In this document: piece after piece, positions 10,861-19,859 of the stretch
Layout of the letters: each line of letters begins with the position of its first letter
How positions within the stretch are numbered: the first letter of the stretch is position 1
The notes under the pieces: model-generated
The model's input: only the letters and a program-made list of their open reading frames with translations
Database searches by the model: none
What the model was told of the DNA's origin: nothing
Translations under genes and position numbers: made by a program
Origin: Conidiobolus incongruus B7586
Lineage: Eukaryota > Entomophthoromycota > Entomophthoromycetes > Entomophthorales > Conidiobolaceae
NCBI GenBank assembly: GCA_000697335.1
Contig: JNEM01016310.1
Coordinates: 1 to 24,133, forward strand
DNA length: 24,133 bases
Direction: 5' to 3'

Positions 10861-11451
10861 TCCAACTTGAATTCTTACAAAATTGTTAATTAATTTTTGA
10901 GACAAAAAAGATCATGATATTATGAGAATTCGAGTCAATCGCGTTGATACAAATTGTTGAGAGTATTGAATATTTATGATGATATATTATATTGCATTTC
11001 TTTTAATTAGCATATAGATGAAAAACCGAAATTTTTGAATCAAAAAGACTGTTTTAATTATCCAATTTTTATTGACAATATATATTAAATAATACATTAA
11101 GACGGTAAAAAATTATTATTGAAATCTTGAACTCATAGATGCATGTATATTGACTTATTTTAACAGTTATATTTCAAGGATAAGCTGTATTTTAAATAAG
11201 TCAGGATGCATAGTCAGAAACCACCAGTTCTCTGTTTATGAATAATTATTAGTTTATTGTAATATTGAATATCTGAAATTTGATTTTACCAAAGTAGTTT
11301 TGATTGATAATATATCACGTAAGTTTATCCAATTGGCCTATTTTTTTGGGCCGATACTTGAAATACGCTGTATTATTTACATAAATGACTAAATGGCTTT
11401 ATGTATCAAATAAATATAAAAATGTTGACATCATCAAATTAATTGAAAGGA

Positions 11452-11462
11452 TATAAAAAAGG
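11452..11462 (+). promoter_or_regulatory. TATA box of intact paraoxonase-like gene
   Basis: TATAAAAAAGG lies 52 nt before the start codon at 11504. It has the same sequence and spacing as the box before the upstream paralogue. Confidence 0.6.
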
Positions 11463-11490
11463 TCAACTTATCGATTTGTTTTGAATTAAA

Positions 11491-11571
11491 ATGCAAATTC
11501 AAAATGTCAAAAGTATTACTATCACCTATCAATATTGTCTTTATATCAATATTCTTTTATTACATTTATAA
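11491..11571 (+). other. Overlapping upstream ORF at the paraoxonase start
   Basis: An ATG at 11491 lies 13 nt before the gene's own ATG in a different frame. It reads 26 codons across the true start before TAA at 11569-11571. If the transcript begins upstream of it, as the TATA position implies, ribosomes would meet this ATG first. It could dampen translation or be bypassed by leaky scanning. The broken paralogue has no equivalent ATG. Confidence 0.4.
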
Positions 11572-12815
11572 CCACTATAAAGCCAATATTGCACCTTTAT
11601 TTAATATACCACCAATTCAAAATGAATTAACAGATAAACGTTGTCAAGTAGTTAAAGGTAGACTATGATATCTATATACGATTTTCATTCATTAACTTCA
11701 TTAAAATTTACTAGGCCCAACTGGTTGTGAAGATATTATTATACCAAGGGACGCGAATTTTGCAATTTTGGCTTGTGGACATGATGTTTTATATAAGAAG
11801 ACTTGGGGTAAATCTAAATATCGAAATTTAGCCAAGAATCCTATGAAACAAGAAAAATTAGATAAATTTTATCACTTTGACTTGGAGGTAATTAACAATA
11901 TTTAATTCTTCAAATTAAAAAATTTTTTATCTCATTTTAATTGATTAGACCAATCAATTAGAAGAAGTATCTATTAAGAACCTACCTAGAAGTCACACCC
12001 TGGATGTTCATGGTTTTGATATTATAGCAAGCTCAGTGCAAAGAGATAACTATTTGCTATATGTTGTAAATCATATGAGAAACAGTAGTGAAACGGTCGA
12101 AAAATTCTATTATGACCCCTCTACCAAGGAACTTAGCTGGTTTGCAACTGAATATGGTGAACCTGGTACATTGGTTAATCCAAACGGGCTAACATTTGTT
12201 GATGAAAACAATTATTTGGTTACTTGCCATTCCAAATTCGAGAGCGAATTAATGTTTTACTTTCAAATTCTTGGATTGTTTAAAGGAGGCTTAGTTACCC
12301 ATTTCAAGCCTAACGGTATATCAATTATATCTGATCACATCCATTTTCCAAATGGAATTGCCCCCTCTAAAGATGGAAAGTTTTTATTTGTTTCAAGTAC
12401 TTTAGGCGCTTATATCCAAGTTTATAAAATATCTAGAAATGCCAATAGCGATATCGAATTCAGCCATTTTGATACTATTCCTGTTGACATTATGCCTGAT
12501 AATATCAATGTCGATTCTGCTACAGGAGATATTTTTGTTACTGGTCTACTTAAACCCCTTGAAGCTCTATCTTATCTCACATCTCCTGAACTACCAAAAG
12601 AGGGTCAGAAATGTGCATTCCGAGTGATTAGAATTAAAATTCAAAAAGACTCAACATCTTCAAATGGCTATCGCTTCAAGACAGAAACAGTATTAGAACA
12701 TGATGGCAGCAAACATCAAATGGGCACTGTTTCTGCACCACACTCCAAACTGAATCGGGTGCTCATTGGCACATTGTTCACAGATGAGATATTGAACTGC
12801 CAATTAAATCTTTAG
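11504..12815 (+). CDS. Paraoxonase/arylesterase-like calcium hydrolase
   Basis: Exons 11504-11657, 11715-11887 and 11949-12815 join in frame to 397 aa; the introns are 57 and 61 nt, GT-AG, in phases 1 and 0. Animal PON1 has 355 aa. Residues 10-24 are a hydrophobic, apparently uncleaved N-terminal anchor, as in PONs. The calcium ligands of PON1 all align: E57/D58 (in GCED), N188 (NPNG), N244 (FPNG) and D293-N294 (PDN). The PON1 His115-His134 pair corresponds to H130 (VHGFD) and H151 (VVNH). C47 and C393 match the PON1 disulphide that ties the first strand to the last, and the C-terminus VLIGTLFTDEILNCQL matches the PON closing strand. By family knowledge the fold is a six-bladed propeller hydrolysing lactones or aryl esters; the true substrate here is unknown. 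Membrane-attached, lumenal or extracellular placement is inferred. The start was chosen because it alone puts the anchor and the CQVVKG motif in frame. It ends 285 nt from the convergent neighbour. Confidence 0.88.
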
Positions 12816-13100
12816 TAAATTTAAATCAAGAAATCAAACGAATAGATATTTAGAATTTGAAACACAAGTAGTATATTTAAATTCAATTTTTATTACAAAT
12901 GATACTATGATATCATAAAATATTGATAGTTAGTAACTTATTTCGAGACCATCTATGATTCCCATAGGAATTTAATTCAATAATGTTTAATGTAAAATTA
13001 ATTTATCTGATTACTAATAAATCAACCACATAAAATATTAGGTTTACAGGATTCGAACGATTTGTGGTTACGATGTTGAGAGATAAAATAATATAATACA
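12816..13100. other. Convergent 3' spacer
   Basis: This spacer of 285 nt lies between the stops of the plus-strand paraoxonase-like gene and the minus-strand Csm1-like gene, so it must carry both poly-A sites. AACCACA (13023-13029) and TGTGGTT (13063-13069) form a 7-bp inverted repeat with a loop of about 33 nt. A TTCGAA-centred string between them resembles a tRNA T-loop but its arms do not pair. Confidence 0.5.
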
Positions 13101-14880
13101 TTAATTGCGAGGTTTGTAAAAACAATCCAACAACTTTCTCAGAAAATTCGTCAGCTCTTTGGTATTAAACATAATATCCTGACAAAGATATGAAGGCAGT
13201 CCATTCATTAACTGTTTGTTGGATTCTGTTAACATTGGATAAAATATAGCATATTCTTGATCGTATTGAGAATCCTTCAAGAACAAATAAATTAGAAACC
13301 CAAATTCTAAAAATACTATTAAATAATCATTAAATGATAATTGCAAATGTTGAGCTTACTTCCTTGAGGGATTTTTAATGAACACTGATAAACGTGCGAA
13401 GCAATTCGCTCAGGATTGTCAGGAGCCAACTCACCAGCCACGTCAGCCTTAATAGGAACAAACGAATTGATATCAAGATTCGTTAAGATAGTATATAGAC
13501 TGTAACAAGGATCGGTTATAGGGTGAGATACAATATCTCTCTTAGGGTGTTTCTTAAACGCAAGCTGTGGAAAATGGTCATAGCGGTCATCGGTAGATGC
13601 AGTAAGCTGGATGAGAGTATCAAGAAGAGACGACTTGGAGTGTTTCGAGGCATTGGGATCATTTATGATAGCATCAACTTGATTTGAATGATTTGAAAGC
13701 AGCCTTTTGACATCAACTCGTTTTAGACGAGCTAGTTCTTTCTGTGCAAGCTTTATAGATTCATTAGTTTGTTCAAGAATTTTTAAATTGCCTAAGAGAA
13801 ATTTAATTAATGATGCTTAGAATAATAAAATAATAATAAATTACTGTTTCTGATTTGTATCTTCTTTTCCAAGTCTAGCTGAGCCTGAATCAATTCCTTG
13901 TAAAGCTCAATCTCTTTTTTAAGTTTATGGTTCTTGGATTCAGTCTATAAATCATGTCAAAATATGTTATATAGATTAAATTGTAAATAATTCAATACTT
14001 GTTGGATTTCTCTTTGTAGTTGATCTAATGCACCTTGGTGAACAGCTTGAGTTGTTAGTTTTTTTGCATTCATGGAGGAAGAATAGGACTTTGTAGTTTT
14101 TTCAAGGGGCAACTTGGAACGTTTGCGGGGGTTAGTTTCATTATCAGAACCGGAAGCTGATTCAAAGTTAAATTCGAAAGGTATCCCTCTCTTAGATCCA
14201 TTAATTGAATTTGGCGTCGAAGATTGCTGATTTTGAATTTGCAGGTCAGACTGAGAAAGCTCAGAGTACTGATATGAGTCTTCATGTCCTGAATATTCAT
14301 TTTCACCTTCGTCTTCTTCCTCTTCCTCGCCTGAATAGTCGTCATCATCACCTCCCACATAATCGGACGTATTTTGTGCATCATCCAAGTCCATATCTTC
14401 GTATTCATCGTTATCGACTTCATTATCTTCATCACTATCAATTCCCCATTCTGATTTGAATTCTTCAGTATCTCTTCCAGGAATCAAAAAATTTTCATTC
14501 TTTTTTAAATTAAAAGAAACACGTCTAGAAGAGTTTGATTTTTGTTTGGGAGATTTTAAACACGATTTATATTGTTTAGGAAGGTTTTCGGTTTTGGAAA
14601 GATGTTGAACGTTTTGTTGAACAAGCTCTGTTATTAATTTTTTGAAATGCTCGTCGAAAAATACAGGCTCTGAAGCCTTGCTAGCTTTTTTAGAGCGCGA
14701 AGAATATTTATTTTTCTGTATTAGTTCTTTCATCTGATTATTTTCCAATAATTTATTAGTAATGGTTTGAATAAATTGGCTGTTATTTAAAATAGATTTG
14801 TCACTGACATCAATATTTTTAAAGTCGGACGTATTAATATCATTGTGATTAGATTGGGACCTTGTTATCCTTGAACTCAT
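13101..14880 (-). CDS. Csm1/Pcs1-like monopolin kinetochore subunit
   Basis: Four exons on the minus strand (14880-13999, 13944-13845, 13791-13360, 13306-13101) join in frame to 539 aa. Introns are 54, 53 and 53 nt, GT-AG, phases 0, 1 and 1. Residues 1-280 are low complexity and probably disordered, with basic Ser/Lys patches and a strongly acidic Asp/Glu stretch at about 145-200. Residues about 283-355 are heptad-rich and probably coiled coil. The C-terminal region (about 384-539) aligns by eye with the globular domain of budding yeast Csm1: YAIFYPMLTES then LPSYLCQDIMFNTKELTNFLRKLL corresponds to its IYAPVL, LPEYL, FP and NQFYNKI segments. Csm1 (Pcs1 in fission yeast) dimerises through the coiled coil; the globular domain binds kinetochore and rDNA partners, preventing merotelic attachment or cross-linking sister kinetochores in meiosis. 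The protein is much longer than yeast Csm1 (190 aa), all from the N-terminal extension, which could instead be a lineage-specific tether. No clear TATA box precedes it. Confidence 0.75.
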
Positions 14881-17105
14881 ATTTATAAATGCTAAATTGA
14901 CTTGTTATATTAATTTACAAGGATTAATTTTAACCAATAATTTTTTGATATTTGGTGGACAATGAATTAATTTATTTGACTTTTTGGTCATTAATAAAAG
15001 AAATATAATTATGGGATTGATTTATTCAAATTTTAATTTTCTCCTTTAAAACTGAAGCTTTACAATTTATTAATATAATAATTCAAATTATTGCTATTTC
15101 TGGAAAAAGGTAAAATATATTATCATCAAAAGAAAAAAAAAATATGAATTAATTTTTAAAATGTAATTTTAAAAGCCTTCATACTAAGAAGATCTATTTT
15201 TTGCATGCTAATGAAAAATTAAAAATATTTTGCTTATAACCTAATTGAGTTAATCGATCATATCATCTCTGGAAAATATATTTATTAAGCATATAGCTGA
15301 CTAATTTTTTATTTAGTATTTCATTCAAATGTTTCAATAAGCCTTATTTTATCAAATTATCTTTATGTATAGCTGTATGATATATTTTGACACTGAAACA
15401 ATCCCTTCAATCATTGATATCAGATATATAATATACATTTATATATCCTGATTTCGATAAATATTACATTAATCAGTCCAAGTGTTTTAAGTCAAATATC
15501 TGGTCAAAAATCGAATTGATTAAACATCATAATTAATAAAAAATATTTAATTTTAAATTATTTTAGTATCACAGCTTGAGCAATATTATTTTATATTTTT
15601 ATAAAATCTATATCTTCATACCACATTATATTCTTTATACAAGTTATTAATTTAATATATATTTAAAAAATATTTCAATAATTATTATTGAGTTTATGAA
15701 TAATTTTTTAAATCGTATTACCAGGTATCAAAACTTGACTTTACTCAAATTATTGGATAAGGGTTTTTAATACATAGTTAATAATATATATAATTTTGGA
15801 ATATAGATATTTTTAAGTGTATGAACAAATGAACAGGATTTAAAAATAATACTATCGAAGCAATGTTTGGTACTTTTATATAAATATAATGACATTGTGT
15901 AGAAATATTGATAAATGATTATTATAGTAGTATTATAATAGATGGTATTAATAAAATGATTATTACATACGTTAATCACTGTTCATTAAATCATGAAAAT
16001 ATATTCAATTCAGTCATTAGAAATAGAATGTTGAATATTTAGAATTTAGTTAATCTTATTACAAATTGAATTAGACTAATTTATTCTTAACCAAATATGG
16101 TAATAGTGATTTATTTTGTTATATGACCTGACATTATTAATAATACGCTACAATATTTTTATTTTAGATTTCATAGATTTTAATCACCATTCAATTTTTT
16201 TTCTAACTTAAAAAAATAAAAAGAAATTAATAAAATTGTATCATTGACTTAATAATCGGTATAGAAAATATTTTAAGATAAATTCAAAATAATATTTTAT
16301 ATGATAGATAAATTTACATGTTATGCTATATGTACAAATACCATTATATCTCTTAGAACCATTTCACAGAATATATAGTAATTTATAAAATAGTTCGTTT
16401 AGTATACATAATAAATATTGGAACTATCATTTTAAATTGCAAAATTAAAGTTGTTTAATTCATTGTAATGTAAAAAATTATATAGTATATTAGCGCTTCT
16501 ACCACAAATTTTTTCAGATTAATGGATATATTTTATTTTATGTAACTTTAATAAAATACCCACCATGATCTTGACAAATGATTATTCAATTTGAACAGCA
16601 TATATTTGACTTTATTTCATTATTTAATATGATTTCCAATTTTTTAAAGTTGAACATATGAGTTGACATAATATATATTAAATTTAAACTCTATTTTTTT
16701 ATTAGGCATTATCCTTGACAGAAATATATTCATATTCAATTGCTTGATGATATATAAATTTACATTTTTATTTCAATATAAAAATATTTCATATTGATAA
16801 TTATCAGAATTATTAATGGTAAAATTTATGAAAAATCAATTACCAACTAAAGATTCAGATTATATTATTATATTATTCAATTTTAAATTATAACCTATTG
16901 AAAAGTTTAATTTCTTTACTAAAAAGTGAAATCATCAAATAATAGTTTATAATAAAGATAATCATAGCCATTAATATTTGAAAAAAATACTTAAAACTGG
17001 TTAAAGAAAAATATTGACAGCAAAATTGAAGTTTTGGATAAGTTAGAAAGAATATATTTCAGGTTGAATTGGGATAGACATATAAAATATGATTATTGAT
17101 TTTAG

Positions 17106-17345
17106 ATGAATATATTCAGCATGTTTTTGATAATATTATATTTGATAGAACCAATTATATATTAATCTTTTTCTGATAATTTTGATTTAATATCAAAGTT
17201 CAAACCATTAAACAAAGTCAGATGGATCCAAGAATATTCAGTTTATGAGGAATTTATTGAATTAATTAACCAATTAAGTGGACAAAAAAGTGTCACTAAA
17301 ATTTTCTCAATATTTTCACCGCTCAATGATAATATAGAAAGTTAA
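17106..17345 (+). pseudogene. Possible relic exon, very tentative
   Basis: One plus-strand frame begins with an ATG straight after TTTTAG and reads a hydrophobic peptide of 19 codons. It meets a single TAA (17163-17165), then stays open for about 59 more codons with mixed, protein-like composition (for example NKVRWIQEYSVYEEFIELIN and SGQKSVTKIFSIFSPLNDN). I recognise no family. Open runs of this length are expected several times by chance in a window this size, so the composition is the only reason to record it. Confidence 0.15.
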
Positions 17346-17836
17346 ATATAAATAATAGTATGTATTACATGACATGTATTAGAAAATGACATTTGAATAT
17401 CATATCTTTAACCGTAGCAAATATTTTTAATTGTTACTTAGTAATTAAACAATTTTCATTTTGATCAAAGTTGTTCTAAAAATTAAAATATTAAATTGAT
17501 TAAATGAAAATTTTTATATAAATTTTTGGATTGATGTCATTATTTTAAATTTATAAATATTAAAAGTGGATTTTAAAAAAGAATGGTCAAATAGATGATT
17601 TATTTTTTGTAATATGAATTTTAATTTTTATTGATATATTAGAAGCATTATTAAATATTATATTTAGAAAATAATGAGTATAAATAAAAAAATTGATTTA
17701 AATTAATTAAAATTATAATTTAAAATCCTTTTTTATGTAAGAAAGCAATTCAATCCTAAAAATATATTATGATAATTATATTAGTAAGATATAATATGCA
17801 GTATCTGCAATTTGTAATGTTCCTAGGAATTTGGTG

Positions 17837-17839
<3 letters not shown>

Positions 17840-17882
<43 letters not shown>
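17840..17882. repeat. Long TA dinucleotide microsatellite
   Basis: More than 20 uninterrupted TA units are followed by TATGTATGTATATA. The run is fully self-complementary and could extrude as a cruciform. Its length is likely to vary between isolates and between assemblies. Confidence 0.95.
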
Positions 17883-17891
<9 letters not shown>

Positions 17892-18281
17892 ATAACTTGT
17901 ATAAAAAAGGATTTTTTGATATTAACTCCAAACATAATCTGAGCGATTAATTAATTAATATTTTAGATTGTACATATAAATTTCGAAATAAGATTACATT
18001 ATCAAAAAATTTTCCTCTATTCTATTATCAAAACTTTCATAATTGGAAAAAAAATCAGGGCTATTCCAAAAAAAAAATTTTACTAAAACCTATTAATTAT
18101 AAATTACGAAATTTATTGACATATTAAATTGAAAAAAATAATGATTTAAGTCGATATAACTAAGTAGTACAAAGCTGAGAATACAGGTTGTACCTAATTA
18201 ATTAAAAAATACGTCATTTCAATCATCCTGTTTAAATTTTACAAAATTGTTAATTCTTTATTATTTGTATTAATATAATTC

Positions 18282-19781
18282 TTAGATTTTAGAGCCCTTC
18301 AACTTAAGACCTTCTCTGACTCGATGACCGTAGTCAGGATCACACTTGGTGAAAATGTTGACCATACGTTCTTGGATGAATTGCTCAGCGTTGATCAAAT
18401 GACCGACAATGTTATCAACGAGACGTTGTTTTTCATCTTCGTTGAATTTGCGGTAGAGGTTACCGGGTTGGACGAAGTCATCATCAGTTGGAAAGATAAC
18501 ATGACGCTTAATTTCACCATCGGTTACACTAGCATGAGACTTACCATGGTTGGATTCAGCGAAAGTGGGGCTCTTGTTGAAAGGACGTTGAGGATGGCGG
18601 TCTGAGAAGCTATTAGGGTAGTAGTTAGGGAAGTTGCCCTTGTTGCCATCAATAGCCATAGGGCCATCAACGTGTTGGTTGTAGGGAGTTCCGTTACGGG
18701 GTTGGTTGATAGGAATTTGGTTGTAGTTGGGACCTAATCTGTAGCGGTGGGTATCGGCATAGGAGAACATACGACCCACCAACATCTTATCGTAACTAGG
18801 CTCGATACCGGGGACCATGTTGGAAGGAGCGAAAGCGGATTGTTCAACTTCAGCAAAATAGTTGAGGGGGTTCTTGTCCAATACCATCTTACCAACAGGA
18901 ATAAGAGGATAATCAGCATGGGGCCAGACCTTGGTGATATCTAAGGAGTTCCAGCGGTAGGTAGCGAGCTCATGTTCAGGCATGATTTGAGCATACAAAT
19001 CCCAGGCTGGATAGTCACCACGTTGGATGGCTTCGAAGAGATCCTGCTGAGAGTAGTCAGGGTTCTCGCCAGCGAGTTTAATGGCCTCTTCAGCAGAAAG
19101 GTTTTGGATACCTTGCTTGGTCTTGAAGTGGAACTTGACGTAGTGAACCTTGCCTTCTTCATTGACTAACTTCAAGGTGTGGCCGTAGTAACCGTTCATG
19201 TGTCTGTAGCCTCTGGGAGTACCACGATCAGAGAATAGGATGGTGACTTGGTGAACGGATTCAGGGGTCAAGCTAAGGAAATCCCAGAACATGTTGGGAT
19301 CCTTCAAGTGAGTTTGAGGATTACGCTTTTGAGTGTGGATAAAATCAGGGAATTTAATGGGATCTCTGACAAAGAAGACAGGAGTGTTGTTACCAACGAA
19401 ATCCCAGTTACCTTCTTCCGTATAGAACTTGACAGCGAAACCTCTAGGATCTCTGACAGTATCAGAACTACCTGATTCACCACCTACAGTTGAAAATCTA
19501 GCAAAAACAGGAGTTTTCTTACCGACACCATTGAATAATTTGGCTTTAGTATATTTACCAAAGTCGGGATTAGTGAGTTCGAAGTAACCATGAGCACCAG
19601 AACCGACGGCGTGGACAACTCTTTCAGGGATTCTTTCACGATCGAAGTGAGCAAGCTTTTCAATTAACCTAAAATCAGTAAGAGGGATGGGTCCACGCTC
19701 TCCAGCAGTAATACTGTATTGATCATCATCAATAGGAATACCAGCACTGGTAACGAAACCTTTAGCATATGGACAAGACAT
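18282..19781 (-). CDS. Catalase, small-subunit haem type, peroxisomal
   Basis: A single intronless frame encodes 499 aa, the usual length for small-subunit (clade 3) catalases, and matches human catalase closely throughout. It dismutates hydrogen peroxide to water and oxygen. The distal His is H57 (RVVHAVGSGAHG), the distal Asn lies in VGNNTPVFF (128-136), and the proximal haem ligand is Y341 within RMFSYADTHR, which fits the catalase haem-ligand signature. HQVTILFSDRG (177-187) matches the region that binds NADPH in mammalian catalase. The protein ends in Ser-Lys-Ile, a conservative variant of the PTS1 peroxisomal signal, so peroxisomal import is likely. Codons are much less AT-rich than the flanks, favouring GGT, ACC and AAG, which suits a highly expressed gene. 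The start gives the normal catalase N-terminus, and a TATA box lies 65-72 nt upstream. AATAAA occurs about 20 nt after the stop. Confidence 0.97.
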   Translation of the reverse strand: MSCPYAKGFVTSAGIPIDDDQYSITAGERGPIPLTDFRLIEKLAHFDRERIPERVVHAVGSGAHGYFELTNPDFGKYTKAKLFNGVGKKTPVFARFSTVGGESGSSDTVRDPRGFAVKFYTEEGNWDFVGNNTPVFFVRDPIKFPDFIHTQKRNPQTHLKDPNMFWDFLSLTPESVHQVTILFSDRGTPRGYRHMNGYYGHTLKLVNEEGKVHYVKFHFKTKQGIQNLSAEEAIKLAGENPDYSQQDLFEAIQRGDYPAWDLYAQIMPEHELATYRWNSLDITKVWPHADYPLIPVGKMVLDKNPLNYFAEVEQSAFAPSNMVPGIEPSYDKMLVGRMFSYADTHRYRLGPNYNQIPINQPRNGTPYNQHVDGPMAIDGNKGNFPNYYPNSFSDRHPQRPFNKSPTFAESNHGKSHASVTDGEIKRHVIFPTDDDFVQPGNLYRKFNEDEKQRLVDNIVGHLINAEQFIQERMVNIFTKCDPDYGHRVREGLKLKGSKI

Positions 19782-19845
19782 TATGATATTTACTATGTGT
19801 TATGATAGATTATAATCTTGATCTAATCAGTTGTCGATCAGTTGG

Positions 19846-19853
19846 TTTATATA
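19846..19853 (-). promoter_or_regulatory. TATA box of the catalase gene
   Basis: The minus strand reads TATATAAACC here, 65-72 nt before the start codon at 19781. Sequence and spacing agree with the other TATA boxes in the window. I could not identify oxidative-stress or STRE-type operators close to it. Confidence 0.6.
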
Positions 19854-19859
19854 CAGAAA

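Larger units (their letters stand above)
8367..11451. other. AT-rich spacer between the two paraoxonase copies
   Basis: No protein gene is supported. The spacer contains a TA microsatellite (8426-8453), an exact Tn5 mosaic-end sequence (9141-9159) and a less AT-rich island (about 10480-10860), each listed separately. The rest is AT-rich sequence with frequent stops in all frames. Confidence 0.6.
14881..18281. other. 3.4-kb AT-rich spacer
   Basis: This lies upstream of the Csm1-like gene and downstream of the catalase, both on the minus strand. No gene is supported. The minus-strand 70-codon frame at 15767-15979 is Ile/Tyr/Asn-rich low-complexity sequence with no recognisable motif. A plus-strand stretch at 17106-17345 is discussed as a possible relic. 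A TA microsatellite is listed separately. The first bases downstream of the catalase stop hold AATAAA on the minus strand (18257-18262), about 20 nt after the stop codon, a plausible poly-A signal. Confidence 0.55.

Noticed and set aside
13034-13075. Possible minus-strand tRNA T-loop (GGATTCGAAC on the plus strand)
   Set aside because: Only the loop-like string is present. The T-stem does not pair beyond one base and there is no acceptor stem; the rest would have to overlap the end of the Csm1-like gene.
14205-14459. Plus-strand and alternate-frame ORFs inside the Csm1-like exon 1
   Set aside because: They are shadows of the acidic Asp/Glu codon tract, whose complement is stop-poor.
15767-15979. 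Minus-strand frame of 70 codons
   Set aside because: AT-driven Ile/Tyr/Asn composition, no motif, and chance frames of this length are expected in spacers of this size.
18324-19475. Several plus-strand ORFs of 65-93 codons antisense to catalase
   Set aside because: They are shadows of the codon-biased catalase gene with no independent evidence.
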